This document shows, in pieces, positions 26,525-38,173 of a DNA stretch of 64,000 nt. This stretch comes from Gammaproteobacteria bacterium. Its GTDB lineage: Bacteria; Pseudomonadota; Gammaproteobacteria; Pseudomonadales; Ketobacteraceae. The notes below the pieces were generated by a model. That model did not search any database. It saw only the letters and a program-made list of their open reading frames with translations, and was not told the origin of the DNA. The first letter of the stretch is position 1, and every line of letters starts with the position of its first letter. The stretch is taken from NCBI GenBank assembly GCA_013178375.1, contig JABLXQ010000023.1, forward strand, positions 61,092-125,091, written 5' to 3'. The translations under genes and the position numbers were made by a program.

Positions 26525-29241
26525 GCGGCACCTCCAGCGATGCTGACCTTGTCAGTGGCGGATACAACCGGCACACCGTTGATGCCCACCGGCAGTGCCA
26601 GCATGCCGCTGGCCAGGCCCGGCAGAATTTTCACCGCCAGGGTGGCGTGACGGGTGCCGAAGGTAAGCAGCAGGGGCGCGCCTTCTTTCACCTGCAGTGA
26701 ATCGGCGTCGGCCTGGGCCAGGCCCACGTAAGGTTCGGGCTGGCGCGATTCAGTCACTTCGGCGCGGGCCGCCATTTCGTCGCTGCCGAAAATGTGGTGC
26801 ACGGGCACGATGCGCCAGTCGCCGGCTTTCACCACGAACGGCGCGCAGGGTTCGTAGAAACTGGCGGGCTGGGTGGCCGGCTCGATCAGGCGCACGCCGG
26901 AATCACCTTCACGCAGATGGCCGCCCACTTCGTCCTGGAACTTGTTCCAGGCTTGCGGCGAGTTCCAGCCCGGCGACCAGGCAAACGGCGTCAGCGGACC
27001 CGGTGTGGCGGGGCCGAAAAAGCCTTCCATCGAGAACGCCAGCGGGCTGTCGGCGTCCTGCGGCGCGCGCAGTTCGCTCACGTTCAGGTTGGCGCGCTGA
27101 GCGGTGCGGCCAGAGTAGCGGCGCGGCGAGCGGGCAATTTTCAGGCCCTTGATGCGGAAATCGCTGTCCGGTGCGGCGTTGACGATGCCGGCCAGTACCG
27201 GAATGCTTTTGGCGCAGGCTGCAGTGGCATCGTCCATTTCACCCCATGCGAATTCCTCGCCGGCCATGGAGGTGGCCAAGCCGTGCAGCCAGCGCCAGCT
27301 GTCCTGCATCGCATATTCCGGATGATAGAAGTTGGCGTCGAACACCTGGAAGAAACGCTGGGCGCGGCCTTCCTGGCTCACTACGGTGCCATCGGTTTCG
27401 GAGAAGGCGGTGGCGGACAGCAGCAGGTTGCCCTTGCGCGCGGTGTCGGTGAGCTGGTGGTCCAGCACGATCACGTTTTTGGCCTGGGCCAGGGCGTTGT
27501 CCACCACGGATGCGGGGGCGCGGCGGTACAGGTCATTTTCCAGCACGACGACGGTATCGGCTTCGCGGATGGCCAGCAGGTTCAGGGCCTCGTCCAGCGA
27601 CGGCAGGTCCAGGATGCCCAGACCCAGACTGTTCACTTCCGGCACCACCAGGCTGATGGCGGTCTCGGCATTGCGGGCATGCAGCGCGCGGCTGACGTTG
27701 GCGGCGGCCTGCAGCACCGGTTCGCACAGCAGGCTGGTGCCGGACACGATCAGCGGCTTCTTCGCGCCCTGCAGCGCATCGGCAATTTTCTGCGCCCGTT
27801 GCAACAGGGCAGCGTCGGCGCCTTCAACCGCTGGTGCGTCGGTGTTGATGGCGTGCGCCACCGCAAAGCCGAGGCGGGCGATATCTTCCGGCGAACCGTG
27901 AAAATGGTCGGCGCCGATGTCGTCCAGACGCGTCGCTGCCAGCGATGCAATGAACACCGGGCTCAGTTCACGCTGGCCAATGTTCTGGATCGCTTCGGCC
28001 TGCCACTCGAACACCTTGCGCTCGGCGGCCATCTGGCGCGCTTTGTTTTTCGCTGCCTGACGCAGGGCCAGGGCAATGCGCGGCGCGGTCTGGGTGACAT
28101 CTTCGCCCAGCACCAGCACGGCGTCGTATTTTTCCATGTCGCGCAGGGACGGGGTTTTCACCGGGCCTTCCCGCAGGATTTTCACCGTGGTTTTCAGCAG
28201 CTGGTTTTCAATGCCGTTCACGCCGCTGAAGAAATTGCCTGCACCCACCAGGGATTGCAGGGCGAAGTTGCTTTCCAGGCTGGCGCGGGGCGAGCCGATA
28301 CCGATCACCCGCTTGCTGCCACGCAGGGCTGCCAGTGCGGCATCCAGCGCCTGATCCTGGGTCAGGTTCACCCAGGCCTGGCCGCTTTTCTGCTGCGGCT
28401 GGCGCGGACGGTCGGAACGGTTCACATAGCCGTAACCGAAGCGGCCACGGTCGCACAGGAAATAATGGTTGATGGTGCCGTTGTAGCGGTTCTCGATGCG
28501 GCGCAGTTCGCCGTAGCGCTCACCCGGGCTGGTGTTGCAGCCGACGCTGCACTGCTGGCACACGCTGGGGGCAAACTGCATGTCCCACTTGCGGTTGTAG
28601 CGGGTGGAATGGGTTTTGTCGGTGAACACGCCAGTGGGGCACACTTCCACCAGGTTGCCGGAGAATTCGCTTTCCAGCACGCCATCTTTTTCGCGACCGA
28701 AATAGACATTGTCGTGGGCGCCGTACACACCCAGGTCTTCGCCGCCGGCGTAATCCTTGTAGTAACGCACGCAGCGATAGCAGGCGATGCAGCGGTTCAT
28801 CTCGTGGCTGACGAAGGGGCCCAGATCCTGATTTTGATGTGTGCGTTTGGTGAAGCGGTAGCGGCGGGTGGCGTGTCCGGTCATCACCGTCATGTCCTGC
28901 AGGTGACAGGCGCCGCCTTCCTCGCACACCGGGCAGTCGTGGGGGTGGTTCACCATCAGCCATTCCACCACGCTTTCGCGGAAGGATTTGGCTTCGTCGT
29001 CGGTCACCGAAATGATCGTGCCGTCGGTGGACGGCGTCATGCAGGACATCACCAGACGGCCGCGCTTGTCGTCGGCGTTGGCGTACTGCTTCACCGCGCA
29101 CTGGCGACAGGCGCCGACGCTGCCCAGGGCCGGGTGCCAGCAAAAATAGGGGATGTCGAGACCCAGCGACAGACACGCCTGCAGCAGGTTGTCTGTGCCG
29201 TCGACCTCAAACTGTTTGCCATCTACATGTATGGTGGCCAT
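26521..29241 (-). CDS. nuoG: NADH-quinone oxidoreductase subunit G
   Basis: The 906-residue peripheral-arm subunit has a [2Fe-2S] domain ([17 protein letters not shown]) and the His/Cys cluster region ([15 protein letters not shown]). The [12 protein letters not shown] motif follows, then the [10 protein letters not shown] motif that opens the degenerate molybdopterin-oxidoreductase-like domain. The remaining two thirds follow that fold without cofactor. The length matches gammaproteobacterial NuoG. Confidence 0.96.
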   Translation of the reverse strand: MATIHVDGKQFEVDGTDNLLQACLSLGLDIPYFCWHPALGSVGACRQCAVKQYANADDKRGRLVMSCMTPSTDGTIISVTDDEAKSFRESVVEWLMVNHPHDCPVCEEGGACHLQDMTVMTGHATRRYRFTKRTHQNQDLGPFVSHEMNRCIACYRCVRYYKDYAGGEDLGVYGAHDNVYFGREKDGVLESEFSGNLVEVCPTGVFTDKTHSTRYNRKWDMQFAPSVCQQCSVGCNTSPGERYGELRRIENRYNGTINHYFLCDRGRFGYGYVNRSDRPRQPQQKSGQAWVNLTQDQALDAALAALRGSKRVIGIGSPRASLESNFALQSLVGAGNFFSGVNGIENQLLKTTVKILREGPVKTPSLRDMEKYDAVLVLGEDVTQTAPRIALALRQAAKNKARQMAAERKVFEWQAEAIQNIGQRELSPVFIASLAATRLDDIGADHFHGSPEDIARLGFAVAHAINTDAPAVEGADAALLQRAQKIADALQGAKKPLIVSGTSLLCEPVLQAAANVSRALHARNAETAISLVVPEVNSLGLGILDLPSLDEALNLLAIREADTVVVLENDLYRRAPASVVDNALAQAKNVIVLDHQLTDTARKGNLLLSATAFSETDGTVVSQEGRAQRFFQVFDANFYHPEYAMQDSWRWLHGLATSMAGEEFAWGEMDDATAACAKSIPVLAGIVNAAPDSDFRIKGLKIARSPRRYSGRTAQRANLNVSELRAPQDADSPLAFSMEGFFGPATPGPLTPFAWSPGWNSPQAWNKFQDEVGGHLREGDSGVRLIEPATQPASFYEPCAPFVVKAGDWRIVPVHHIFGSDEMAARAEVTESRQPEPYVGLAQADADSLQVKEGAPLLLTFGTRHATLAVKILPGLASGMLALPVGINGVPVVSATDKVSIAGGAA

Positions 29242-29244
29242 GCG

Positions 29245-30573
29245 TTACTTACCCGTAATTTGCGGGCTTGCCACAGGGGCAATGCCTTGTTCGAAAGCAG
29301 GACGGAAATACTTGATCGCGCTCTGCAACGGCTCGACGGCGCCGGGTGCATGGGCGCAGAATGTTTTGCCGGGTGCGAGATTGCGCGTCATCTGCTGCAG
29401 GAATTCGATGTCGCCGGACTGGCCCTTGCCATCTTCGATGGCCTGCAGCACTTTCACGATCCAGGGCAGACCGTCGCGACAGGGTGTGCACCAGCCGCAG
29501 GATTCGCGCGCGAAAAATTGTTCCAGATTGCGCACCACCGACACCATGTTCTGCTTGTTGTCGACCACGGCGATCAGGCCGGTGCCCATACGGCTGCCGG
29601 CTTTCATGATGGTGTCGTAATCCATCGCCAGATCCAGATGTTCCGGCATCAGAAAGTCGGTGGATGCTCCGCCCGGCAGCCAGGCCATCAGTTCCAAGCC
29701 GTCCCGCATGCCGCCGCCGTGGGTGTACAGCAGTTCGCGGCAGGTGGTGCCGATCGGCAATTCCCACAAACCGGTGGTCTTGGCCTTGCCGGAAATGCCG
29801 TACAGCTTGGTGCCGGCGTCGGTGGATTTGCCCTGGGACAGGCCCTTGAACCACTCGGCGCCGCGCACCAGGATGGCGGGAATGTTGTTGAGCGATTCCA
29901 CGTTGTTGACGATGGTGGGCTTGCCCCACAAACCGGCGATCTGCGGGAATGGCGGCTTCGCGCGCGGATTGGCGCGGCGGCCTTCCAGCGAGTTGATCAG
30001 TGCGGTTTCCTCGCCGCAGATATAGCGGCCGGCGCCGGTGTGCACATGCAGATCCATGCTCCAGCCGGAGCCCAGAATATTATTGCCAACATAACCGGCG
30101 GCTTCCGCTTCATGAATCGCGTGGTTCAGCCGCTCTGCCGCCACGGTGTATTCACCGCGCAGGAAGATGTAGGCGCGGGTGGCCTGGATCGCATAACCGG
30201 CAACGATCATGGCTTCCACCAGCTGATGGGGCAGTTCTTCCATCAGCATGCGGTCTTTGAAAGTGCCCGGTTCCATTTCGTCGGCGTTGCAGACCAGATA
30301 TTTGGGGCCTGCATTCGGCCCCATCGGGATGAGCGACCATTTCACACCGGTGGGAAAACCGGCGCCGCCACGGCCGCGCAGGTTGGAATCCTTCACCACT
30401 TTCTGCACATCCGCTGGTGCCATCTGCACCGCTTTTTTCAGCGCAGCATAGCCTTCCATGGATTCGTAGGTTTTCAGATCCAGCACCGCCTTGCCGGCCT
30501 GACTGTAACGCCAGGTGAGCGGGTGGGTTTCAGGACCGACATTGGTGAGGCCAAGATTCACATTGGAGCTCAT
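29245..30573 (-). CDS. nuoF: NADH-quinone oxidoreductase subunit F (NADH/FMN binding)
   Basis: The 442-residue subunit has the FMN-binding glycine motif [15 protein letters not shown], the NADH-binding [19 protein letters not shown], and the cluster N3 motif [13 protein letters not shown]. It receives hydride from NADH. The ATG at 30573 overlaps the nuoE stop, and the longer open frame upstream runs inside nuoE and is not used. Confidence 0.96.
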   Translation of the reverse strand: MSSNVNLGLTNVGPETHPLTWRYSQAGKAVLDLKTYESMEGYAALKKAVQMAPADVQKVVKDSNLRGRGGAGFPTGVKWSLIPMGPNAGPKYLVCNADEMEPGTFKDRMLMEELPHQLVEAMIVAGYAIQATRAYIFLRGEYTVAAERLNHAIHEAEAAGYVGNNILGSGWSMDLHVHTGAGRYICGEETALINSLEGRRANPRAKPPFPQIAGLWGKPTIVNNVESLNNIPAILVRGAEWFKGLSQGKSTDAGTKLYGISGKAKTTGLWELPIGTTCRELLYTHGGGMRDGLELMAWLPGGASTDFLMPEHLDLAMDYDTIMKAGSRMGTGLIAVVDNKQNMVSVVRNLEQFFARESCGWCTPCRDGLPWIVKVLQAIEDGKGQSGDIEFLQQMTRNLAPGKTFCAHAPGAVEPLQSAIKYFRPAFEQGIAPVASPQITGK

Positions 30574-31094
30574 TTGTATTGCTCCAGCAGTTGGTCGAGG
30601 GACTCGACGCTGATATTGAAATGGGTGTTGTCGTTGACCATCAGCACCGGGCCGCGGTCGCAGGCGCCCAGGCAGCAGATCGGCAACAAGGTGAAACGGC
30701 CGTCTTTGGTGGTCTGGCCGGGTTTGATGCTCAATTTCGTTTGCAACTGGCCGTAAATCTGGTCGGACCCCATCAGGAAGCAGCTGATGCTGTCGCACAC
30801 GGCGATCACATGGCGGCCCACCGGCTGACGGTAGATGCGGTTGTAGAAGGTGGCGACGCCTTCCACATCGGAGCCTGGAATATTGAGCAGCTTGCCGATC
30901 ACGGAGATAGCACCATCCGGCACCCAGCCATGACGACGCTGCACGATTTTCAGCGCGTCGATGCTGGCAGCGCGCGAATCGTCATAGTGCGCGATGGCGT
31001 GAAGAATTGCGTCGCGATCCTCCGCTACCATCTCGTAAGGCTGGCCGCGGTCGGTGACGATGAGTTTGCTGGGAGTAGGATTAACGGTCGACAT
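30570..31094 (-). CDS. nuoE: NADH-quinone oxidoreductase subunit E ([2Fe-2S] protein)
   Basis: The 174-residue subunit carries the N1a cluster. The four cysteines are in CDSISC and [11 protein letters not shown], within the thioredoxin-like C-terminal half. It overlaps nuoCD by 14 bases and nuoF by 4. Confidence 0.95.
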   Translation of the reverse strand: MSTVNPTPSKLIVTDRGQPYEMVAEDRDAILHAIAHYDDSRAASIDALKIVQRRHGWVPDGAISVIGKLLNIPGSDVEGVATFYNRIYRQPVGRHVIAVCDSISCFLMGSDQIYGQLQTKLSIKPGQTTKDGRFTLLPICCLGACDRGPVLMVNDNTHFNISVESLDQLLEQYK

Positions 31095-32859
31095 CTGCCA
31101 TCACAAAGTCAATGCTAGCCAGGTAAGCGATCAGATCCGGAACCATGCTGCCCCGGATCACCGACGGAATCTGTTGCAGGTGCGGGAAGCTCGGCGTGCG
31201 AATCCGCGTGCGGTAGCTCATGGTGCTGCGGTCACTGAACAGGTAGTAACTGTTGATGCCCTTGGTGGCCTCGATCATCTGACAGGCTTCTCCGGCCGGG
31301 ATCACCGGTCCCCAGGTCACACTCAGGAAGTGGGTGATCAGGGTTTCGATATCCTGCAGGGTGCGCTCTTTCGGCGGCGGACAGGTCAGCGGGTGATCGG
31401 CCTTGTACGGGCCGGCCGGCATATTGTCCAGGCACTGGCGGATGATACGCAGGCTCTGGCGCATTTCATTGATCCGCACCATGCAGCGGTCATAGGCATC
31501 GCCGTTGTGGTACACGGGCACGTCGAACTCGAAGTTCTCGTAGCCGGAATAGGGACGGGCCTTGCGCAGATCGTAGTTGACGCCGGTGGCGCGCAGACCG
31601 GGACCGGTCACACCCCATTCCAGCGCTTCCTTGGTGTTGTACTGGGCCACGCCCACGGTGCGGCTGCGCAGGATACCGTTTCTCAGGCCGGCCTTTTCGT
31701 AGTCGTCCAGGCGCTTGGGCAGCCAGTCGACAAAGGTGCGCACCAGTTTGTCCCAGCCATTGGGCAGGTCCTGCGCTACGCCGCCGATGCGATACCAGGC
31801 CGGATGCATGCGGAAGCCGGTGATGGCCTCGATCACGTCATAGGCTTTCTGGCGATCGGTGAAGGCGAAGAAGATGGGGGTGATCGCGCCCACGTCCACG
31901 ATGAAGGTCCCCAGGAACAGCAGGTGGCTGGTGATGCGGAACATTTCCGCCATCATCACCCGGATCACCTTCACCCGGTCGGGCACTTCGATGCCGGCCA
32001 GTTTTTCCACCGCCAGCACGTAGGGCAGGTTGTTCATCACGCCGCCCAGATAGTCGATCCGGTCGGTGTAGGGAATATAGCTGTGCCAGGACTGGCGCTC
32101 GGCCATCTTCTCGGCACCACGGTGGTGATAGCCGATATCGGGCACGCAATCGACGATCTCTTCACCATCCAGCTGCAGGATGATGCGGAAGGCACCGTGG
32201 GCGCTGGGGTGGTTCGGACCCAGGTTGAGGAACATGTAGTCCTCGTCACGGGCACTGCGTTTCATGCCCCATTCTTCCGGATTGAAACGCAGGGCTTCCT
32301 GGGCTTCATCCTGGCGGGCGATATCCAGAATGAACGGATCGAATTCGGTGGCGCGGGCCGGGTAGTCCTTGCGCAGGGGGTGACCCTTCCAGTAACGCGG
32401 CATCAGCAGGCGGAACAGGTGGGGGTGGCCCTGGAAGTGAATGCCAAACAGATCAAATACTTCGCGCTCGTACCAGTCGGCGTTGGGCCAGATGTCGCGC
32501 ACGGTTGGAATGCTCAGGTCGCCTTCGGCCAGGGCCACCTTGATGCGCACGTCGCTGTTCCGTTCCAGCGACAATAGATGATAGAAGACGGTGAAGTCGG
32601 ACGCGGGCTGGCCTTCGCGCAGGTTGCGCAGGCGTTCGTCCACCGCGCTCAGGTCATACAGCATGACGTAGGGGCGGGGCAGATTGCGCAGGTAGCGCAG
32701 CACGTCCACCAGCTGCGAACGTGCCACCCACACGGTGGGCAGGCCGTCGCGGGTCGCCTGGAACGTCAGCGCGTTATCGCCGAAACGGGCATAAAGCTCC
32801 CGCACGACTTCATGATCGCTGCCGGGTGCCGGATTGGGTGTGGTTGCGGGCTCAGCCAT
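31081..32859 (-). CDS. nuoCD: NADH-quinone oxidoreductase fused subunit CD
   Basis: The 592-residue fusion joins NuoC (about residues 1-190, ending with [15 protein letters not shown]) and NuoD (about 210-592, with [20 protein letters not shown] and the quinone-site HRGAEKMAE). The C/D fusion is typical of many gammaproteobacteria. It lies 41 bases downstream of nuoB. Confidence 0.96.
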   Translation of the reverse strand: MAEPATTPNPAPGSDHEVVRELYARFGDNALTFQATRDGLPTVWVARSQLVDVLRYLRNLPRPYVMLYDLSAVDERLRNLREGQPASDFTVFYHLLSLERNSDVRIKVALAEGDLSIPTVRDIWPNADWYEREVFDLFGIHFQGHPHLFRLLMPRYWKGHPLRKDYPARATEFDPFILDIARQDEAQEALRFNPEEWGMKRSARDEDYMFLNLGPNHPSAHGAFRIILQLDGEEIVDCVPDIGYHHRGAEKMAERQSWHSYIPYTDRIDYLGGVMNNLPYVLAVEKLAGIEVPDRVKVIRVMMAEMFRITSHLLFLGTFIVDVGAITPIFFAFTDRQKAYDVIEAITGFRMHPAWYRIGGVAQDLPNGWDKLVRTFVDWLPKRLDDYEKAGLRNGILRSRTVGVAQYNTKEALEWGVTGPGLRATGVNYDLRKARPYSGYENFEFDVPVYHNGDAYDRCMVRINEMRQSLRIIRQCLDNMPAGPYKADHPLTCPPPKERTLQDIETLITHFLSVTWGPVIPAGEACQMIEATKGINSYYLFSDRSTMSYRTRIRTPSFPHLQQIPSVIRGSMVPDLIAYLASIDFVMADVDR

Positions 32860-32900
32860 GTATCGCTTGCATCCTACCGTCTTTGAATGAAAACCGACTG

Positions 32901-33575
32901 TTAAACGTCGTCGGGGCTGCGCAGGTTGGTCACGCTGATGCGTTGGTCGTGCCGTTCTTCCTTGGTGGACGGCATGTCGGGGCGGTAAACGCCCTGATCA
33001 CCCACCGTCCAGGACAGCGGACGGCGCTCCTTGCCGATCGAGTCCTGCAACAGCATCAGGGCCTGAATGAAGGCTTCGGGGCGCGGCGGGCAGCCGGGGA
33101 TATAAACGTCCACGGGCAGGAATTTGTCGACGCCCTGGACGACGGAATAGATGTCATACATGCCGCCGGAATTGGCGCAGGCACCCATCGAGATGACCCA
33201 TTTGGGTTCGAGCATCTGTTCATACAGGCGTTGGACCACTGGCGCCATCTTGATGAAGCAGGTGCCGGCCACCACCATCACGTCCGCCTGGCGGGGTGAT
33301 GCGCGAATGACTTCGGAACCAAAGCGGGCAAGGTCGTGGGGGGTGGTCAGGGAGGTGGCCATTTCCACATAACAGCAGGAAAGGCCAAAGTTATACGGCC
33401 AGAGTGAGTTCTTGCGGCTCCAGTTGACACCGTTATGCACCAGCTCTTCCAGCTTGCCCATGAAGATGTTCTTGTGAACCTGATCTTCCAGGGGATCGTT
33501 GACTGTTTCCTTTGTTTCCAATGGATAACGGTCGTGTGGCCCTTCCGGATTAACACGGGTCAAGGTGTACTTCAT
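32901..33575 (-). CDS. nuoB: NADH-quinone oxidoreductase subunit B (cluster N2)
   Basis: The 224-residue subunit holds the terminal [4Fe-4S] cluster N2. The ligands are the adjacent pair in [10 protein letters not shown], the Cys in [12 protein letters not shown], and the Cys in [11 protein letters not shown]. It delivers electrons to quinone at the NuoB/NuoD interface. Confidence 0.96.
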   Translation of the reverse strand: MKYTLTRVNPEGPHDRYPLETKETVNDPLEDQVHKNIFMGKLEELVHNGVNWSRKNSLWPYNFGLSCCYVEMATSLTTPHDLARFGSEVIRASPRQADVMVVAGTCFIKMAPVVQRLYEQMLEPKWVISMGACANSGGMYDIYSVVQGVDKFLPVDVYIPGCPPRPEAFIQALMLLQDSIGKERRPLSWTVGDQGVYRPDMPSTKEERHDQRISVTNLRSPDDV

Positions 33576-33602
33576 AAGCGGGTGCCTCGCTCAGGAGTGC
33601 GG

Positions 33603-34010
33603 TTATTCGCTGGCTTTTGCTCTCCGGCGACGTGCTTCGGGCGCCCATTCCAGCGCGCCTAATCGCCATATGTAAACAAGCCCAACCAGGAGTACCGCAA
33701 CAAAGATAGAAACTTCGATGAAACCGGTCCAGCCTGCCTCTCTTACGCAGACGGCCCAGGCGTAGAGGTACAGTGCCTCTACGTCAAAAATCACGAAAAA
33801 CATGGCGATAAGATAGAACTTGGCAGACAGGCGCATGCGGGCGCCGCCGACGGAAACCACACCTGATTCAAAAGGATCGTTCTTGGCGCGACCCCAATTG
33901 CGGCCCCCCAGCCACACCGGTACGAACAGCATGAAACAGCAAATGACCACGATCCCTATCAGGAAGGCTCCAAGTGACCAGTGCTGTGTGACGAATTCGG
34001 TGGGGGACAC
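33603..34010 (-). CDS. nuoA: NADH-quinone oxidoreductase subunit A
   Basis: The 135-residue, three-helix membrane subunit has [20 protein letters not shown], the conserved acidic helix near the quinone chamber, and the NDPFESGV loop. It starts with GTG at 34010, and AGGAAA lies upstream with a somewhat long spacing of about 12 bases. It is the first gene of the 13-gene nuo operon. Confidence 0.93.
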   Translation of the reverse strand: MSPTEFVTQHWSLGAFLIGIVVICCFMLFVPVWLGGRNWGRAKNDPFESGVVSVGGARMRLSAKFYLIAMFFVIFDVEALYLYAWAVCVREAGWTGFIEVSIFVAVLLVGLVYIWRLGALEWAPEARRRRAKASE

Positions 34011-34137
34011 GGGACGCTCAATTTCCTGCGATTCTTACGGGAACCCATGCTGTCTATATCCGGCCTGCATCCTGACGCTAACTGAGCGGATCTCAGGCGG
34101 AAAACAATGACAGCGACCTTGGCTAAAATGGCAGCAG

Positions 34138-34166
34138 ATTATATACACCAGAAAATAAAATGCACC
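34138..34166 (-). promoter_or_regulatory. Candidate promoter of the nuo operon
   Basis: On the minus strand a perfect TATAAT hexamer occupies 34143-34138, with a poor -35 match (GGTGCA) 17 bases upstream at 34166-34161. The implied transcript would have a leader of about 120 bases before nuoA. Confidence 0.4.
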
Positions 34167-34767
34167 AGGAAATTACGACTTTTCCGCTGGCCCACTAATG
34201 CTAGCCGGACCCCCTTTGACAGGCAAACGCAAGCCGTTTATTTGCCTGCAAAGAACCCGAGTTAACCCGTTTGGGGTAGCTCTTGTATGGCCCTGCCATT
34301 CCGTTCCGGGCAAGGGCGTATATCGGTCCGGTTGTCCATAAAGTAGAAAGAAGAATCCGCTCCGTTCTCTTGGGAGTGGCGGTGCTGCAGGGGAGAGCGG
34401 GATCGTGGGGTCAGGCCTTCGCCCGGCGCAAGCGCTGGGTCATTGGACCCTCTCGACGGGCGTGAATGGTGGAACCATTCGCAGAAATGGTTCCGGTGCT
34501 GGGGGCCGCAGGAAACAGGCAGGTTCAAGCAGGCGGCGATCGTTTTGCACCACCAGAGGACGGATGCACAACCATTTTGCCTCTTTTTGGCGAGCATAAA
34601 GCGACCATCATCCGCGCCAACTCGGCGCATTTGAGGCATACCTGCGAGCTTTTTGCGCCATCGAAGTGCTTTGCGCAGCCAAACCGAGTGAATCACTGGA
34701 AAAATTTGATTGGCATGCTTCTTGATAATGTCTGGTTACGGGCACGTTAACCAAGACGAGGATGTAC
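34167..34767. other. Long gene-free divergent region between nuoA and nrtA
   Basis: No convincing gene is present. The open frame at 34262-34696 (minus) has atypical composition, no ribosome site and no recognisable motif. Structure is present: an 8-base inverted repeat CAGGCAAA/TTTGCCTG (34220-34248) and a three-part repeat at 34464-34494. In that repeat ACCATT can pair either with the upstream GAATGGT or with the downstream AATGGTTCC. Two TGCAC half-sites lie at about 34546 and 34565. The region is probably regulatory for nrtA. Confidence 0.5.
34711..34726 (+). promoter_or_regulatory. Possible sigma-54-type promoter of the nrt operon
   Basis: TGGCATGCTTCTTGAT resembles the -24/-12 consensus TGGCAC-N5-TTGCA. 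The GG element is intact, but the -12 dinucleotide reads GA instead of GC. It ends 41 bases before nrtA. A GATAAT hexamer at 34724-34729 could instead be a sigma-70 -10 element without a good -35. Confidence 0.3.
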
Positions 34768-36147
34768 ATGAATATGCACCGTTCAAAATTCCGCATTTCA
34801 CGCAACTGGATCAAGAAAACTGCGGCAGCCGTTTCTGCTGCAACCGCAATGCTGTTGAGCACTGGTGCAAATGCTGTTGGCGATCCGGAAAAATGGGAAC
34901 TCAAATTTGGTTTCATCAAGCTCACCGACATGGTGCCCCTCGCAATCGCCTATGAAAAAGGTTACTTCGAGGATGAAGGTCTGTATGTGACGCTGGAGGC
35001 GCAGGCAAACTGGAAAGTATTGCTGGATCGCGTCATTACCGGCGAACTGGACGGTGCGCACATGCTGGCTGGCCAGCCGATTGGCGCCACCATCGGTTTT
35101 GGCAGCAAGGCTGAAGTGGTAACGGCTTTCAGTATGGATCTGAATGGAAACGCCATCACTGTTGCCAACTCTGTGTGGGATGAGATGAAAAAATCGATTC
35201 CCATGGAAAATGGCAAACCGGTTCATCCGGTGAAAGCAGACGCGCTCAAGCCAGTAATCGAGAATTACAAAAAGCAGGGCAAGCCGTTCAATTTCGGCAT
35301 GGTGTTTCCGGTTTCAACCCACAACTATGAATTGCGTTACTGGCTGGCCGCCGGTGGAATCAATCCGGGTCTTTATGCACCCGAGAAAGGGGATATTGCC
35401 GGTACCATCGGTGCCGACGTGCTGATCTCGGTGACGCCGCCGCCACAGATGCCTGCCACGCTGGAAGCCGGCACCATTTACGGTTACTGCGTAGGTGAAC
35501 CCTGGAACCAGCAGGCGGTGTTCAAGGGCATAGGCGTTCCCGTTATCACGGACTATGAAATCTGGAAAAACAATCCGGAAAAAGTGTTCGGTGTTACCAA
35601 ATCCTGGGCGGAAAAATATCCCAACACCCACATCCGCACGGTGAAAGCGCTGATTCGCGCAGCCAAGTGGCTGGACGACAATAACAACGCAAATCGTCCT
35701 GAAGCAGTGAAAATAATTTCGCGTCCCGTTTATGTAGGTGCCGATGAAAAAGTCATCGCCAACAGCATGACAGGTACTTTTGAGTACGAGAAAGGCGACA
35801 AGCGTGAGATCCCCGACTTCAACGTGTTTTTCCGCTACAACGCGACCTATCCGTACTACTCCGATGCTATCTGGTATCTGACGCAGATGCGTCGTTGGGG
35901 CCAGATTTCCGAAACCAAACCCGACAGCTGGTACATGGACATTGCGAAGAAAGTCTATCGTCCTGACATCTATGCGCAGGCAGCCAAGGAACTGATCGCG
36001 GAAGGCAAACTCAAGGCGAGCGATTTCCCCGACTTCGAAAAGGAAACCGGTTTTAAACCTGCCACCAACGAGTTTATCGATGGTGTCGAGTTTGACGGCA
36101 CCAAGCCCAACGAATATCTCGGCAAGTTTTCGATCGGCTTGAAGTAA
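34768..36147 (+). CDS. nrtA: Nitrate-type ABC transporter substrate-binding protein (NrtA/CmpA family)
   Basis: The 459-residue exported protein has a long basic-hydrophobic signal (to about residue 37, ending STGANA). The NrtA/CmpA fold follows, starting [20 protein letters not shown], with [20 protein letters not shown] and [19 protein letters not shown] as ligand-loop blocks. Members bind nitrate, nitrite, cyanate or bicarbonate. Nitrate is most likely, but no reductase gene is in the window to confirm it. The ATG at 34768 has GAGG six bases upstream. It is the first gene of a four-gene unit. Confidence 0.88.
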   Translation: MNMHRSKFRISRNWIKKTAAAVSAATAMLLSTGANAVGDPEKWELKFGFIKLTDMVPLAIAYEKGYFEDEGLYVTLEAQANWKVLLDRVITGELDGAHMLAGQPIGATIGFGSKAEVVTAFSMDLNGNAITVANSVWDEMKKSIPMENGKPVHPVKADALKPVIENYKKQGKPFNFGMVFPVSTHNYELRYWLAAGGINPGLYAPEKGDIAGTIGADVLISVTPPPQMPATLEAGTIYGYCVGEPWNQQAVFKGIGVPVITDYEIWKNNPEKVFGVTKSWAEKYPNTHIRTVKALIRAAKWLDDNNNANRPEAVKIISRPVYVGADEKVIANSMTGTFEYEKGDKREIPDFNVFFRYNATYPYYSDAIWYLTQMRRWGQISETKPDSWYMDIAKKVYRPDIYAQAAKELIAEGKLKASDFPDFEKETGFKPATNEFIDGVEFDGTKPNEYLGKFSIGLK

Positions 36148-36225
36148 CACTTTCCGCCTGTCGTCAGAATGAATGATGTGACGGCAGGCGGAGCACAATC
36201 AGTACAGTCAACCGGAGAAGTAATC

Positions 36226-37212
36226 ATGACTACCGCATTGCCAACCCGACTAAACCCGTTTCGTGAGTTCGATGCCAGGGTATGGTCGCTTGCAATTCTG
36301 AAAGGCGTTGCCCTGCCTGTGGTCGGTATTGGCATGTTTCTGTTGATATGGCACCTGGTATCGGGTTCCATCCAGACGTCCCTGGGGCAGTTTCCTGGCC
36401 CGGTTCAGGTTCAGGAGCAGGTCAAAAACCTGTACGTGGAGTTTCTGGAAGAAAAACAGCGCGAAGTGGAGTTTTACGAGCGCCAGCAGAAGCGGATCGA
36501 TGCGCGGCTGAAAGTTGAGCCGGATTTCAAAGCGGAAATTCGTCCTTACACCGGCAAACCCACGTTTGTGCAGCAGATCTTTACCAGTCTTGTAACTGTG
36601 TTCAGCGGCTTTTTCCTGGCCGCACTGGTGGCGATTCCACTGGGCATTGCCATTGGATTGAGTGCATCACTGTATACAGCAGTGAATCCGGTTATTCAGC
36701 TGTTCAAGCCGGTTTCCCCGCTGGCCTGGCTGCCGCTGGTGACTATGGTCGTGAGCGCACTTTACACCACGGCCGATGGCTCGTTGCCAAAATCATTCGT
36801 TACTTCGGCAATTACGGTAATGCTGTGCTGTATCTGGCCAACTGTGATCAACACGGCAGTGGGCGTCACCTCTGTCAGCAAGGATTTGCTCAACGTCAGC
36901 TGCGTCCTGCGCCTGAACTGGATTGAACACATCCAGAAGATCGTGCTGCCATCCGCAGTTCCGATGATTTTTACCGGTTTGCGCCTGTCCCTGTCGACCG
37001 CCTGGATGGTGCTGATCGCAGCAGAGATGCTGGCCCAGAATCCGGGGCTGGGAAAGTTCGTATGGGATGAATTCCAGAATGGAAGTTCAAATTCCCTGGG
37101 TCGCATTATGGTGGCAGTGCTCACCATTGGATTGATCGGATTCCTGCTGGATCGTTCGATGCTTTGGTTGCAACGCCGCGTGTCGTGGGACAAGAACGCG
37201 ATCACCCGTTAA
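36226..37212 (+). CDS. nrtB: Nitrate-type ABC transporter permease (NrtB family)
   Basis: The 328-residue BPD-type permease has an N-terminal membrane helix (about 22-40) and a charged segment (about 55-110, LYVEFLEEKQREVEFYERQQ) that should lie outside the membrane and looks helical. The ABC core of five to six helices follows, with the EAA-like loop around LRLNWIEHIQKIVLPSAVP. The ATG at 36226 follows CGGAGAAG. The long charged insert between the first and second helices is characteristic of NrtB-like permeases. Confidence 0.88.
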   Translation: MTTALPTRLNPFREFDARVWSLAILKGVALPVVGIGMFLLIWHLVSGSIQTSLGQFPGPVQVQEQVKNLYVEFLEEKQREVEFYERQQKRIDARLKVEPDFKAEIRPYTGKPTFVQQIFTSLVTVFSGFFLAALVAIPLGIAIGLSASLYTAVNPVIQLFKPVSPLAWLPLVTMVVSALYTTADGSLPKSFVTSAITVMLCCIWPTVINTAVGVTSVSKDLLNVSCVLRLNWIEHIQKIVLPSAVPMIFTGLRLSLSTAWMVLIAAEMLAQNPGLGKFVWDEFQNGSSNSLGRIMVAVLTIGLIGFLLDRSMLWLQRRVSWDKNAITR

Positions 37213-37244
37213 TAGACATCGGTTTCAATTGCGAGGAAGTAGCC

Positions 37245-38120
37245 ATGACCGAACATTTTTCCCGACCATTGCTGGAACTCTCTCAGGTGAGTATCGAGTT
37301 CAAAACGCCGAAAGGCCTGTTCAAGGCGCTCGACAATGTCAATTTGAAGATCGCCGATGGCGAGTTCGTCTCACTTATAGGTCATTCCGGATGCGGCAAA
37401 TCCACAGTACTGAATATTGTGGCCGGATTGCTCAAGGCAACGTCGGGCGGCGTCGTGCTGGATGGTCGTGAAGTCAATGAGCCAGGACCTGAACGTGCCG
37501 TTGTGTTCCAGAACCACTCCCTGCTGCCCTGGCTGACTGCTTATGAAAATGTCGAGCTCGCAGTAAAGCGGGTTTTCAAGGGCAAGAAAACCAAGGCCGA
37601 GATGCATGAGTGGATTGAGCACAATTTGAAACTGGTGCACATGGAACACGCGCTGCACAAACGGCCAGATGAAATTTCTGGGGGTATGAAGCAACGCGTT
37701 GGCATTGCCCGCGCATTGGCAATGCAGCCGCAAGTGTTGTTGATGGATGAACCGTTTGGGGCGCTTGATGCGCTGACCCGCGCTCACCTGCAGGATTCGC
37801 TGATGGAAATCCAGCGGACCCTGAAGAACACCGTGATCATGATTACCCATGACGTGGATGAAGCGGTGCTGCTGTCGGACCGGATCGTGATGATGACCAA
37901 CGGCCCGTCGGCCACCATTGGCGAGATTCTGAAGATTGATCTTCAGCGGCCCCGCAGCCGCCTGGAATTGGCGGACGATACTCACTACAACCATTTGCGC
38001 CACGAAGTGCTGGCATTCCTCTACGAAAAACAGCGCAAAGTGGAAGATTTTGCCCAGCATGCAAAAAAAAAGAACGACACTAATGCTGAAACCCAGCCAC
38101 GGTTGAAAGTGGTGTCCTGA
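37245..38120 (+). CDS. nrtD: Nitrate-type ABC transporter ATPase (NrtD/NrtC N-terminal family)
   Basis: The 291-residue ATPase has Walker A GHSGCGKST, the signature ISGGMKQRVGIARALA, and Walker B LLMDEPFGALDALTRAHLQ. The DEPFGALD/DALTR form is characteristic of the nitrate/taurine/sulfonate subfamily. It lacks a fused substrate-binding domain, so it is NrtD-like rather than NrtC-like. The start at 37245 is set by GAGGAAG. Confidence 0.9.
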   Translation: MTEHFSRPLLELSQVSIEFKTPKGLFKALDNVNLKIADGEFVSLIGHSGCGKSTVLNIVAGLLKATSGGVVLDGREVNEPGPERAVVFQNHSLLPWLTAYENVELAVKRVFKGKKTKAEMHEWIEHNLKLVHMEHALHKRPDEISGGMKQRVGIARALAMQPQVLLMDEPFGALDALTRAHLQDSLMEIQRTLKNTVIMITHDVDEAVLLSDRIVMMTNGPSATIGEILKIDLQRPRSRLELADDTHYNHLRHEVLAFLYEKQRKVEDFAQHAKKKNDTNAETQPRLKVVS

Positions 38121-38173
38121 TCCTGTTGAAACTGGTATCTAAAAACTGAACTGACCGACCTTAGGAGTAAACC

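Noticed and set aside
26794..30756. Very long open frame on the plus strand antisense to nuoG and nuoF
   Set aside because: It is the mirror of strongly GC-biased codons in nuoG/nuoF. The product is His/Gly/Ala-rich low complexity without recognisable domains, while the minus-strand genes are unmistakable.
34201..34300. Possible tRNA-Leu upstream of nuoA, as in some relatives
   Set aside because: No cloverleaf or T-loop (GGTTCGAATCC-like) could be found on either strand.
34262..34696. 144-codon minus-strand frame upstream of nrtA
   Set aside because: There is no ribosome site, the Cys/Arg/Trp-rich composition is odd, and it matches no family. The stretch is better explained as a regulatory region.
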